A DNA stretch of 58,826 nucleotides from an uncultured Clostridia bacterium (GTDB lineage: Bacteria; Bacillota; Clostridia; TANB77; CAG-508). The first letter of the stretch is position 1; every line of letters starts with the position of its first letter. The position numbers and the translations under genes were made by a program. The notes below the pieces were generated by a model. The model made no database searches. It saw only the letters and a list, made by a program, of their open reading frames with translations, and was not told where the DNA came from. Below are positions 37,906 to 46,270 of this stretch, one piece after another. The stretch covers positions 1 through 58,826 of the forward strand of contig CANQPE010000006.1 in assembly GCA_947625645.1 (NCBI GenBank). The letters are read 5' to 3'.

Positions 37906-38136
37906 TTACTTTGTGCGCTGATTTTTACGAGATGCAGGCTTTGAAACAGGAGCCTTTTTTGTATTTGGAAGGTTATAGCTTTTAAATGGCTTTTTAGCAC
38001 CTATGGTATTACCACTAGAACGTATGGTATTACTACCAGTTCGATTGGCTTTACCTGCAAAAGTTTGACTAAAAAGTATTATTCTTGTAGAACCTCCATC
38101 TACCTTTTTTAAATCTTTATCGTCCAGTTTTTTCAT
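37906..38136 (-). CDS. Double-glycine-leader cationic peptide, bacteriocin-like (76 aa)
   Basis: Strong ribosome binding site AAAGGAGGG and its own promoter. The leader MKKLDDKDLKKVDGG has the L-x(3-4)-L-x-x-V-x-GG pattern cleaved by C39 peptidases. The expected mature peptide is 61 residues starting STRIILFSQTFAGK. It has 14 Lys/Arg, no Asp or Glu and no Cys, and carries the near-repeat TGSNTI/SSGNTI. The C-terminal third (KKPFKSYNLPNTKKAPVSKP) is Pro/Lys-rich and probably unfolded. The PCAT exporter nearby (35284) is the likely processing and export machine. It could be an unmodified antimicrobial peptide or a signal; no modification enzyme is clearly identified. Confidence 0.75.
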   Translation of the reverse strand: MKKLDDKDLKKVDGGSTRIILFSQTFAGKANRTGSNTIRSSGNTIGAKKPFKSYNLPNTKKAPVSKPASRKNQRTK

Positions 38137-38166
38137 AACGATCCCTCCTTTGTATAATATATTTTA

Positions 38167-38195
38167 ATTATAGCATAATATGTCGAAAAAGTCAA
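38167..38195 (-). promoter_or_regulatory. Promoter of the double-glycine peptide gene
   Basis: On the minus strand: TTGACT (38195-38190), 17 nt, TGC-TATAAT (38172-38167). This is an extended -10 and close to consensus. Confidence 0.75.
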
Positions 38196-38290
38196 ATTTT
38201 TTTTGTGGGCTACAATCATTTACCTGCCACACTTTTTAAAGAGTAGATAAAATTTTGTAAAATGGCACATACTACCAATAGGTGATCAGT

Positions 38291-39151
38291 ATGATAGTAG
38301 AAGAAAATTATAATATAAGAAGGATAATCCAAGAAGGCGGAGGAACAGTTTTAGGGGCAATTATTATGGGAATAGGAACGTCATTATTTTTATTGCCGAA
38401 TCAACTTTCAACAGGAGGTTTTTCAGGAATTGCGACTATTTTATATTATTTTTTAAAAATTCCAATGGGAACAACAATTTTAGCGCTTAATATTCCGCTA
38501 TTTTTGATTGCAATTTATAAATTAGGAAAAAGCTTCTGTGCAAAATCTATATTGGGCACAATTAGTTTTTCTATAGCAATTGACTTGTTTGATAAATTAC
38601 CTTCTTTGACAGATGATAGATTATTAGCTTGTATTTATGGTGGAATTATTATCGGCCTGGGAACAGCAATTATATTAAAAAGCAATGCTTCAACAGGAGG
38701 GTCAGATTTACTCAGCTTTATTGTTAGAACATACAGGCCGAATATCAGAATGAGTAGAATGATAACCATAATAGATACAGTAATTGTAACATTAAATATG
38801 ATATTTTTTAGAGAGATTGAAATAGGGTTGTATTCTGCCATTGCCATATATTTGATGGGAAAAATGATAGACATTATTTTTGAGGGCATTTATTTTACGA
38901 AATTACTTATTATTGTATCAGACAAAAATGAGCAAATTGCCAAACAAGTGGGAGAACGAATTCAAAGAGGCGCAACGGGGCTTTTTGGAAAAGGAATGTA
39001 TACACAGCAAAATAAACTGATTTTAATGTGTGCAGCTTCACGAGGGGACATTGCTAGAATTAAGCTGATGGCAAGGAATATTGACCCCAATAGTTTTATT
39101 ATTATTGCCAATGCAAGAGAAGTAGTCGGACAAGGATTCAAAAGAGAATAA
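38291..39151 (+). CDS. YitT family membrane protein
   Basis: ATG 38291 follows GGTGAT; the ORF-track start 38282 is a GTG. The 286-aa protein has five to six hydrophobic segments, with GTSLFLLPNQLSTGGFSGIATIL near the N-terminus and SNASTGGSDLLSFIVRTY in the middle. It ends in a cytoplasmic domain of the DUF2179 type (KQVGERIQRGATGLFGKGMYT). The family is widespread in Firmicutes, with unknown transport function. It is a separate unit from the peptide locus, transcribed divergently from it. Confidence 0.88.
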   Translation: MIVEENYNIRRIIQEGGGTVLGAIIMGIGTSLFLLPNQLSTGGFSGIATILYYFLKIPMGTTILALNIPLFLIAIYKLGKSFCAKSILGTISFSIAIDLFDKLPSLTDDRLLACIYGGIIIGLGTAIILKSNASTGGSDLLSFIVRTYRPNIRMSRMITIIDTVIVTLNMIFFREIEIGLYSAIAIYLMGKMIDIIFEGIYFTKLLIIVSDKNEQIAKQVGERIQRGATGLFGKGMYTQQNKLILMCAASRGDIARIKLMARNIDPNSFIIIANAREVVGQGFKRE

Positions 39152-39156
39152 ACCCC

Positions 39157-39185
39157 TTCCCAAAATAAAAAAAATGTAGTATAAT
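39157..39185 (+). promoter_or_regulatory. Promoter for ogg
   Basis: TTCCCA, 17 nt, TATAAT. A similar TTCCAA-17-TACAAT precedes topB (51095-51123). Confidence 0.5.
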
Positions 39186-39222
39186 GACAAAAGAAGTAAG
39201 GCATAGAGAGGAAAGAAGCAAA

Positions 39223-40080
39223 ATGGAACAACAGTATATCATAGAGAAACCACCATGCTTTGATTTAAAAGACACGTTTACATGTGGGCAATGCTTTCGT
39301 TGGAAGAAAAATACAGACAATAGTTATACCGGAGTTGTTAGGCAAAACGTGATTCAAGTAACAGCACAAAGCAAAAAGTATTGCTTTACATCAGTAGGAA
39401 ACGAAGATATCAAAACATTGGTCCATCAATACTTTGACTTAGAAAGAAATTATTTAACATTACAAAAACAATTAGCTAAAATTGATTCCAATATGAAGAC
39501 AAGTATTGAATATGGGAAAGGAATTCGTTTACTAAACCAAGACTTATGGGAAACTATAGTATCTTTTATTATATCAGCGAATAACAATATCCCCAGAATT
39601 GAAAAAATCATCCAAAGGTTGGCACAAGCATATGGGAAAAAAATTGAATTTAAAGGAAGAGACTACTATACATTCCCATTGCCACAAGATTTAAAAGATG
39701 TTACCATCGAAGAATTTCGCAATTTAGGCTTAGGGTTTAGAGACAAACGCATGTATGAAACCACACATATGATTTTAGAAAATAAAGTGAATTTGCAAGA
39801 ATTAGAACAAAATCCACATACAGAAGCTGTAAGAGAAACATTATTAACATTATCAGGAGTAGGGCCAAAAGTTGCAGACTGCATATTATTATTTTCAACT
39901 TTAAAAAGATTGGAAGTATTTCCAATAGACGTGTGGATTAGTCGCGTGATGAATGAACTATATTTACATGAACCAGAAAACAAGGTAAATAAAGCGAAAA
40001 TACAACTACTAGCAGAGCAAAAATTTGGAAATTTAGCAGGAATGGCACAACAATATTTATTTTATTGGCGCAGAGGCTAG
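39223..40080 (+). CDS. ogg: 8-oxoguanine DNA glycosylase
   Basis: AGAGAGGAAAGAAG before ATG 39223 gives MEQQYIIEKPPCFDL. The N-terminal OGG domain shows TFTCGQCFRWKK. The HhH-GPD core has DLWETIVSFIISANNNIPRI and LLTLSGVGPKVADCILLF with the catalytic Lys, followed by PIDVWISRVM with the Asp. It removes 8-oxoG opposite C and nicks the strand. The stop codon TAG overlaps the first base of the palindromic repeat at 40080, exactly as in rnc. Confidence 0.95.
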   Translation: MEQQYIIEKPPCFDLKDTFTCGQCFRWKKNTDNSYTGVVRQNVIQVTAQSKKYCFTSVGNEDIKTLVHQYFDLERNYLTLQKQLAKIDSNMKTSIEYGKGIRLLNQDLWETIVSFIISANNNIPRIEKIIQRLAQAYGKKIEFKGRDYYTFPLPQDLKDVTIEEFRNLGLGFRDKRMYETTHMILENKVNLQELEQNPHTEAVRETLLTLSGVGPKVADCILLFSTLKRLEVFPIDVWISRVMNELYLHEPENKVNKAKIQLLAEQKFGNLAGMAQQYLFYWRRG

Positions 40081-40143
40081 GGACAATTAGGGACGTATCT
40101 TTTTTGTCCCTTTGGGACAAAAAAGATACGTCCCTAATTGTCC
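40080..40143. repeat. Palindromic interspersed repeat, copy 2
   Basis: 30-nt arms (40081-40110 and 40114-40143) are exact reverse complements around TTT. The outer half (GGACAATTAGGGACG) and the TTTTTTGTCC centre match copy 1; the GGTTC/GTATC middle differs in both arms alike, so base pairing is preserved. It lies between ogg and addB. Confidence 0.9.
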
Positions 40144-40160
40144 AAGAAAGGAGAAAAACA

Positions 40161-43100
40161 ATGGCGTTAAGGATTATTTATGGAAGGTCAGGAAGTGGAA
40201 AAAGTGAATATTGCTATCAACAAATGGCGAAAGAAATAGAAAATGGTAAAAAAATTTTTTTCATTACGCCAGAGCAGTTTTCTTATACTGCGGAAAAAAA
40301 ATTGATGGAATCAATACATACAAAGGCTATTATACAAGCTGAAGTTTTGCATCTAAGTCGAATGGCCAAAAGGGTCATTACCGAGTTAGGTATGACAGAA
40401 AAGAGGATGACAAAAAGTGGAAAAGCTATGTTGATTCAGTACATATTAACGCAGAATAAGAACAAATTAACCTATTTATCAAAATCAGATGAGAATATAG
40501 AGCTAGCAATATCGTGCATCACAGAATTAAAAAAACACGGCGTTAGTCTTGCTGTGTTAAAACAACAAATTGAAAATACCCAAAATCAATATTTAAAGGC
40601 AAAGTTACAAGATATTTGTGTGATCTATGAACAATATGATGAAAAAATTAGCCAAGCCTATATGGATGAGGCAGATGAGTTAACGGTATTGGCGCAAAAT
40701 ATCGAAAAAATTGAGTGGCTAAAAGGAGCTGTCATTTACATAGATGAATTTGCAGGTTTTACGGTGCCAGAATATCAAGTAATTCAGGAGCTTATCAAAT
40801 ATTGTGCACAAGTCAATATTACAATTACAACAGATACATTAGAGAGCACAAAAAATCCAGATACAGATGTGTTTTTTGAAAACAAAATGACGGTGCGCAA
40901 ATTAGAAAAAATGGCAAACAAAAACATAGAAGCTCCCATTTGTCTAAGCAAACCAGTGCGATTTCAAAATGAGGAGTTAAAACAAATAGAAGCACAAACC
41001 TTTCAAGCAAAATCCACAAAATGGGAACAAAAGGTGGAAAATGTTCACATATTTTTAGCGAAAAATCAATACACTGAAATAGAAATGGTTGCGAAAAAGA
41101 TAACAAAATTAATTCAAGAAAAGGGCTTGCGTTATCGTGATATAGCGATTATTACAAAAAATATTCAAAATTATAGCAATTTAGCAAAAGTAATTTTTGA
41201 AAAGTATAACATTCCTATTTTTATTGATGAAAAACGTGAATTAAGCCAAAACAGTATCATTCAATATATTTTAGCAATTTTGGATATGATCCGTAAAAAT
41301 TACAGCAAAGAAACAGTGTTTCAATACATGAAAATGGGATGGAACCATATGGAACCAGAAGATAGTTTCAAATTTGAGAATTATTGCACCAAATGGGGGA
41401 TTAAACAAAATAAATTTAAGCATGATTTTACATACGAGCTAGAGAGCAAAAAACAAGAAGTAGAATATCTAAATCAGTTAAGAAAGCAAATCATAGACCC
41501 ATTAGAGAATTTAAAACAAGATATCAAACAAGAAAAAACAGCAAAAGGTATGACAATGGCATTGTATCAATTTTTACAAGGACAAGAAATAGAAACGCAA
41601 GTAGCACAAAAAATAGAAGCATTGTATGCAAATGGAAAAATAGACTTAGCACAAGAATATAAAGAAAGTTATGAAATTGTCATTCATTTGTTAGATGAGA
41701 TTGTGGCAATCTTTGGGAATGATACCATTACCATTGAACAATACGAAAACTTATTAAGACAAGGATTGAAAGCAAGTAGTTTAGGAAAAATACCAGGAAC
41801 ACAAGATCAAGTCATTATGGGGGATGTGGATCGTTCTAGAAGCCACAAAGTAGAAGTGGTATTTATGATTGGGTTAAACGATGGCGTGTATCCAAGTGTC
41901 AATAAAAGTGAAGGCTTTTTAGATGATGAAGAAAGACAAGAACTAAAAGAACAAGGGATTGAACTAGCAAAAGGAACACTAGAAAACTTATATGACGATA
42001 ATTTTAATATTTATAAAGCCTTTACGACGGCACAAAGAGAAATCTATTTATCTTACAGTTCGTCCAATACCGATGGAACAGCTTTAAGACCATCCATTTA
42101 CATTACCAAAATTAAAAAAATGTTTCCAAAGCTACAAGAACAAAGTGATGTGACAAAACAGACCTATGAAATTACAACACCTAAAGCAACCTATGAAACA
42201 CTAATTGAAAAACTAGCACAAGCACAAGAAGTAGGAGAGCTTGAAATCAAATGGAAAGAAGTGTATCAATACTTCAAAAATCAAAAGATGTGGGACACAA
42301 AACTAAAAAAAGATATCCAAGCGATTCACTACACAAATTTACCGCAAGACATTCAAAAAGAAACCATTCAAAAATTATATGGAAATACATTAACCACTAG
42401 CATTTCAAGGCTAGAAAGGTACCAAAGTTGTCCGTTTTCTTATTTCTTACAATATGGCTTAAACCTAAAGGAAAAGGATGAATTAAAAATTCAAAGTTTT
42501 GACACAGGATCTTTTATGCATGAAGTAATCGATATGTTTTTTGAACACGTCAAAGAAACAAACCAAGAATTACCAACTTTGTTAGCAGAAGAACACACCA
42601 TAGAAGCCATTGTAAAAGAGATTATTGAAACAAAATTAGATTATGAAAAATATAGATTTACAGCAACAGTCAGGTATAAAATTCTTGTGCAACGCTTAGA
42701 AAGAATGGTAACAAAAGCTTTAAAATATATCATAGAAAGTTTAGTATATAGTGACTTTCATATAGAAGGCACAGAAATTGAATTTGGAAAAGGAAAATTA
42801 TATTCACCAATTTTAGTAGAGTTAGAAGATGGGAAAAAAATTGAATTAATAGGAAAAATTGACAGAGTGGATATTGCAAAAACACCAGATGGAAATTATT
42901 TACGTATTATAGATTATAAATCTACAGCCAAAAACATTGACTTAAATGAGGTGTATGCAGGACTTCAAATACAGTTACTTACGTACATGGATGCCATTTG
43001 CCAGGAACAAGACTTGCTTCCAGCAGGAATTTTATATTTTGGACTATTAGAGCAAATGATATCAACCAAAAAAAGAATATCAGAAGAACAAATGGAAGAA

Positions 43101-43490
43101 GAACTGAGAAAACATTTTAAAATGAAGGGGCTTATTTTGGCAGAGGTCAAAGTGATTCAGATGCAAGATAAAAACTTAAAAACCGGAACCTCTACAATGA
43201 TTCCAGCAGGGATTACTAACTCAGGGGGCATCAGTAAAAGAGACACCAATGGCGTAGACCGAGAAGAATTTGAAATCTTGCAAAATTACATCAAAAAACT
43301 AATCAAACAAATTGGAAAAGAAATTTTGCAAGGCAAAATAGATTTAAAGCCATACAATCATAAAAGAAAAACACCATGCAAATACTGTAGTTATCATTCT
43401 ATATGTGGATTTGACACGAGAAATCATGGCAACCAATATCAATATATTGGAAATTTAAGCAAAGAGGAAATGATACAAAAAATGAAATAA
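40161..43490 (+). CDS. addB: ATP-dependent helicase/deoxyribonuclease subunit B (AddB)
   Basis: AAAGGAG before ATG 40161 gives MALRIIYGRSGSGKSEY (1109 aa), removing the ORF-track extension through the repeat. Besides the P-loop there is VFMIGLNDGVYPS, and SISRLERYQSCPFSYFL followed by the C-terminal CKYCSYHSIC supplies the four Cys of the Fe-S cluster. The nuclease motif LRIIDYKSTAK lies at about 915. AddAB processes double-strand breaks for recombination. addA usually follows addB, but here pgeF comes next and addA is not in the window. Confidence 0.95.
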   Translation: MALRIIYGRSGSGKSEYCYQQMAKEIENGKKIFFITPEQFSYTAEKKLMESIHTKAIIQAEVLHLSRMAKRVITELGMTEKRMTKSGKAMLIQYILTQNKNKLTYLSKSDENIELAISCITELKKHGVSLAVLKQQIENTQNQYLKAKLQDICVIYEQYDEKISQAYMDEADELTVLAQNIEKIEWLKGAVIYIDEFAGFTVPEYQVIQELIKYCAQVNITITTDTLESTKNPDTDVFFENKMTVRKLEKMANKNIEAPICLSKPVRFQNEELKQIEAQTFQAKSTKWEQKVENVHIFLAKNQYTEIEMVAKKITKLIQEKGLRYRDIAIITKNIQNYSNLAKVIFEKYNIPIFIDEKRELSQNSIIQYILAILDMIRKNYSKETVFQYMKMGWNHMEPEDSFKFENYCTKWGIKQNKFKHDFTYELESKKQEVEYLNQLRKQIIDPLENLKQDIKQEKTAKGMTMALYQFLQGQEIETQVAQKIEALYANGKIDLAQEYKESYEIVIHLLDEIVAIFGNDTITIEQYENLLRQGLKASSLGKIPGTQDQVIMGDVDRSRSHKVEVVFMIGLNDGVYPSVNKSEGFLDDEERQELKEQGIELAKGTLENLYDDNFNIYKAFTTAQREIYLSYSSSNTDGTALRPSIYITKIKKMFPKLQEQSDVTKQTYEITTPKATYETLIEKLAQAQEVGELEIKWKEVYQYFKNQKMWDTKLKKDIQAIHYTNLPQDIQKETIQKLYGNTLTTSISRLERYQSCPFSYFLQYGLNLKEKDELKIQSFDTGSFMHEVIDMFFEHVKETNQELPTLLAEEHTIEAIVKEIIETKLDYEKYRFTATVRYKILVQRLERMVTKALKYIIESLVYSDFHIEGTEIEFGKGKLYSPILVELEDGKKIELIGKIDRVDIAKTPDGNYLRIIDYKSTAKNIDLNEVYAGLQIQLLTYMDAICQEQDLLPAGILYFGLLEQMISTKKRISEEQMEEELRKHFKMKGLILAEVKVIQMQDKNLKTGTSTMIPAGITNSGGISKRDTNGVDREEFEILQNYIKKLIKQIGKEILQGKIDLKPYNHKRKTPCKYCSYHSICGFDTRNHGNQYQYIGNLSKEEMIQKMK

Positions 43491-43499
43491 GGAGGCACT

Positions 43500-44315
43500 A
43501 TGGATTTATCAAATGAAGCCATTATACATGTGAAAACGCCGAAAGTAGAATATATACAATTTAGAAAATTATTAGAATACAAAGATGACATAGTACATGC
43601 ATTTTCAGTGGGAAAGGAAGCAGATTATAGAACCATAAATAAAGAAACATATGATAAGGCCATTCGAGATTATGAAAATTTATGTACAAGCCTAGGATTA
43701 GATAAAAACAATTTAGTAAAGCCCAACCAAATGCATACAGATGAAATTAAAATTGCACAGGAAAAAATAGAAACAGGAAGACCAGATATTAATATAGCAG
43801 AATATATTCATACAGATGGGCTTATTACACAAAAAAAGAATTTAATATTAGCCACAACAAGTGCCGATTGTATTCTCATGTTATTTTTTGACCCTGTTAC
43901 GAAAACGATTGCTGCCATTCATTCTGGGTGGAAAGGAACGTATCAAGAGATTGGGAGTAAAGCGGTGCAAAAAATGCAAAAAGAATGTGGTGTAAAGCCG
44001 GAAAATATAATATGCTGTATGTGTCCAAGCATTCGAAGTTGCCATTTTGAAGTGCAAGAAGACGTCAAGAACATGTTTGCGGAAAAATTTGGAGACCTAA
44101 AAGACACCATTATCCAGAAAAAATCTAGTGAAAAAGGAAAGTGGAATATTGACACCGTATTATTAAATACGATACAATTACAAAAGCAAGGATTAAAACC
44201 ACAAAATATTATAGATAGCAAAATTTGTACAGTATGCCATAGCCAGATTTTGCATTCGTATCGCGTAGAAAAAGAAGGATTTGGATTAGAAACTGCTGTG
44301 ATCATGCGAAAATAG
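43500..44315 (+). CDS. pgeF: Peptidoglycan editing factor PgeF (YfiH/multicopper polyphenol oxidase family)
   Basis: 271 aa behind GGAGG, nine bases after addB. It has TTSADCILMLFFD, AAIHSGWKGTYQEIG and CPSIRSCHFEVQEDV, giving the conserved Cys and His metal site of the family. The family hydrolyses or deaminates purine nucleosides in some members and corrects muropeptide precursors (L-Ser in place of L-Ala) in others. The specific role here is taken from the family. Confidence 0.93.
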   Translation: MDLSNEAIIHVKTPKVEYIQFRKLLEYKDDIVHAFSVGKEADYRTINKETYDKAIRDYENLCTSLGLDKNNLVKPNQMHTDEIKIAQEKIETGRPDINIAEYIHTDGLITQKKNLILATTSADCILMLFFDPVTKTIAAIHSGWKGTYQEIGSKAVQKMQKECGVKPENIICCMCPSIRSCHFEVQEDVKNMFAEKFGDLKDTIIQKKSSEKGKWNIDTVLLNTIQLQKQGLKPQNIIDSKICTVCHSQILHSYRVEKEGFGLETAVIMRK

Positions 44316-44327
44316 AAGGAGATAAAA

Positions 44328-44864
44328 ATGTATCAAACATGGGAAGAATTAGAAAAATCAATTGAAAACTGCCAGAAATGCAAACTCTGCAAAATGAGGC
44401 AAAACATTGTATTTGGAGTAGGGAACAAAGAAGCTAAAATCATGTTTATAGGGGAAGGACCAGGCGCAGATGAAGACAGACTAGGAGAACCATTTGTGGG
44501 GAGAGCAGGAAAACTTATGAATATGGCATTTGAGATGGTGGGCATTAAAAGAGAAGAAGTATATATAGCCAATATTGTAAAATGTAGACCACCAGGAAAT
44601 AGAAATCCAGAAGATGATGAGTGTTTTGCTTGCATGGATTACTTAAGAAATCAAGTCATTTTAGTAAAACCAGAAATCATTGTTTTACTAGGCAGTGTAG
44701 CACTCAAAAATATTTTAGGAAAAGAATATGGAATCACAGCAAGCAGGGGAAAGTGGGTAGAAAGAAAAGGAATACGATACATGCCTACATGGCACCCTGC
44801 AGCCTTGCTCCGCGATGAAAGTAAAAAAGTGGACTTTATCAAAGATTTGATGCAAGTTGTATAA
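44328..44864 (+). CDS. Uracil-DNA glycosylase, family 4 (Fe-S type)
   Basis: 178 aa. CQKCKLCKMRQNIVFG carries the first Fe-S cysteines. GEGPGADEDRLGEPFVGRAGK is the family 4 motif, VKCRPPGNRNPEDDE the central one, and WHPAALLRDE the C-terminal His motif. It removes uracil from DNA. It is 12 bases after pgeF, and with addB and ogg makes a DNA repair-rich stretch. Confidence 0.93.
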   Translation: MYQTWEELEKSIENCQKCKLCKMRQNIVFGVGNKEAKIMFIGEGPGADEDRLGEPFVGRAGKLMNMAFEMVGIKREEVYIANIVKCRPPGNRNPEDDECFACMDYLRNQVILVKPEIIVLLGSVALKNILGKEYGITASRGKWVERKGIRYMPTWHPAALLRDESKKVDFIKDLMQVV

Positions 44865-44886
44865 ATTGGTAGGCGTGTCTTATGAA

Positions 44887-44900
44887 GGACGTATCTTTTT
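44887..44900. repeat. Remnant of the palindromic repeat
   Basis: GGACGTATCTTTTT equals 14 nt of the left arm of copy 2; the other arm is absent. It lies between the UDG gene and the oxidoreductase gene. Confidence 0.5.
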
Positions 44901-44954
44901 AGGGCAAAGTGCTGATGAGGTATGTTACCAATAGAAAGGGATATTTGAGTAAAA

Positions 44955-46238
44955 ATGAAGGAACCAATACAGGAAAAAGTAGAATATTGTTTGAACTGCA
45001 AGGTGAAGCCTTGTAGCAATAAAGGATGCCCATTAGGAAATGATATTCCTGGGTTTATCCAAGCTGTAAAACAAGGGAATATAAAAGAGGCATATAGCAT
45101 TCAGTGTGAAACAAGTGTATTACCAGGTGTGTGTGGGAGAATTTGCCCGCACCAAAAGCAGTGCCAAGGCAGTTGTGTGAGAGGCATTAAGGGGGAAACT
45201 GTAAAAATTGGAGACATTGAGGCATATGTATTTGACAAAGCTATGGAAATGGGATTGTCATTGCGCGCCATGTACGATTTGCCATCAAAGGTGCAAGCCC
45301 AACCTAAAAAAGTAGCTGTAGTAGGAGGCGGCCCAGCAGGATTAACCTGTGCAGCCTTTTTAGCAAGAGAAGGAGTGCAAGTGACAATTTATGAAAAACA
45401 TTCGTATTTAGGTGGTTTATTGATGCATGGAATTCCTGATTTTAGACTTCCAAAAGAACTTGTACAAAAAACTATTGAAATGATTTTAGCATTAGGGGTA
45501 CAAGTGCAATATGGGAAGACAATAGGGAAGGAGATTCAATTAGAAACATTAAAACAAGACTATGATGCCATTTTTCTTGCAATAGGTGCCAATCAATCTT
45601 CCAAAATGGGGGTAGAAGGCGAAGAGTTAGAAGGTGTTTATGGCGGAAATGAGTTATTGGAAAAAAATGAACATCCAGATTATAGTGGGAAAGTGGTAGC
45701 TGTTGTTGGCGGTGGCAATGTGGCTATGGATTGTGCCAGAACCATCAAAAGGAAAGGGGCTAAAGAAGTTAAAGTGATTTATCGACGAGCACGCGAGCAA
45801 ATGCCAGCTGAAAGAAAGGAAATAGAAGAGGCTGAAAAAGAAGGCATTGAATTTCTTTTCCAAAATAATATTGTTAAGATATTAGGAGAAAGCCATGTCA
45901 ACAAAGTGGAACTCATTCGTACAGAATTGGTAAAAAAAGAAGGAGAAAAACGAGAAGTACCAGTCAACATAGAAAATAGCAATTATCAAATTGCTGTAGA
46001 TGATATTGTAATGGCACTAGGAGGAATGGTAGAGGATGAGGCATTGTATCTACCTTTAAACCATAATCAATGGGGCAATATTATTGTAAATGAGGCGTAT
46101 CAAACATCAGATCCAAAAGTGTTTGCTGGTGGAGATTTAGCTGGGATAAAAGGAACTGTTGCATGGGCTGCAAAATCAGGAAGAGAAGCGGCAAAGAGCA
46201 TAGTAAAGTTTATGGAATCAAAAACTGCCAAATGCTAA
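44955..46238 (+). CDS. GltD-like NAD(P)-dependent flavin/iron-sulfur oxidoreductase
   Basis: 427 aa. The N-terminal Fe-S domain has CLNCKVKPCSNKGCPLGNDI and GVCGRICPHQKQCQGSC. FAD binding is shown by KVAVVGGGPAGLTCAAFLA, NAD(P) binding by VVAVVGGGNVAMDCARTI, and the C-terminal FAVGDL-type motif by VFAGGDLAG. This is the glutamate synthase small-subunit family. With no large subunit nearby it may pass electrons to another partner. The last codons (ACT GCC AAA TGC TAA) form one arm of the terminator hairpin of the convergent gene. Confidence 0.9.
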   Translation: MKEPIQEKVEYCLNCKVKPCSNKGCPLGNDIPGFIQAVKQGNIKEAYSIQCETSVLPGVCGRICPHQKQCQGSCVRGIKGETVKIGDIEAYVFDKAMEMGLSLRAMYDLPSKVQAQPKKVAVVGGGPAGLTCAAFLAREGVQVTIYEKHSYLGGLLMHGIPDFRLPKELVQKTIEMILALGVQVQYGKTIGKEIQLETLKQDYDAIFLAIGANQSSKMGVEGEELEGVYGGNELLEKNEHPDYSGKVVAVVGGGNVAMDCARTIKRKGAKEVKVIYRRAREQMPAERKEIEEAEKEGIEFLFQNNIVKILGESHVNKVELIRTELVKKEGEKREVPVNIENSNYQIAVDDIVMALGGMVEDEALYLPLNHNQWGNIIVNEAYQTSDPKVFAGGDLAGIKGTVAWAAKSGREAAKSIVKFMESKTAKC

Positions 46239-46259
46239 TATAATATGCATTTGGCAGTT
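46223..46259 (-). terminator. Terminator of the minus-strand putative metalloprotease
   Basis: AACTGCCAAATGC (46223-46235) pairs with GCATTTGGCAGTT (46247-46259). The T run (TTTTTGATT) is on the minus-strand side. The left arm is inside the coding end of the oxidoreductase gene. Confidence 0.7.
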
Positions 46260-46270
46260 CTAGTTAGATA

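Noticed and set aside
32816-40143. Long inverted repeats considered as insertion sequence ends
   Set aside because: The two copies are separate short palindromes, and the genes between them are ordinary; no transposase is present.
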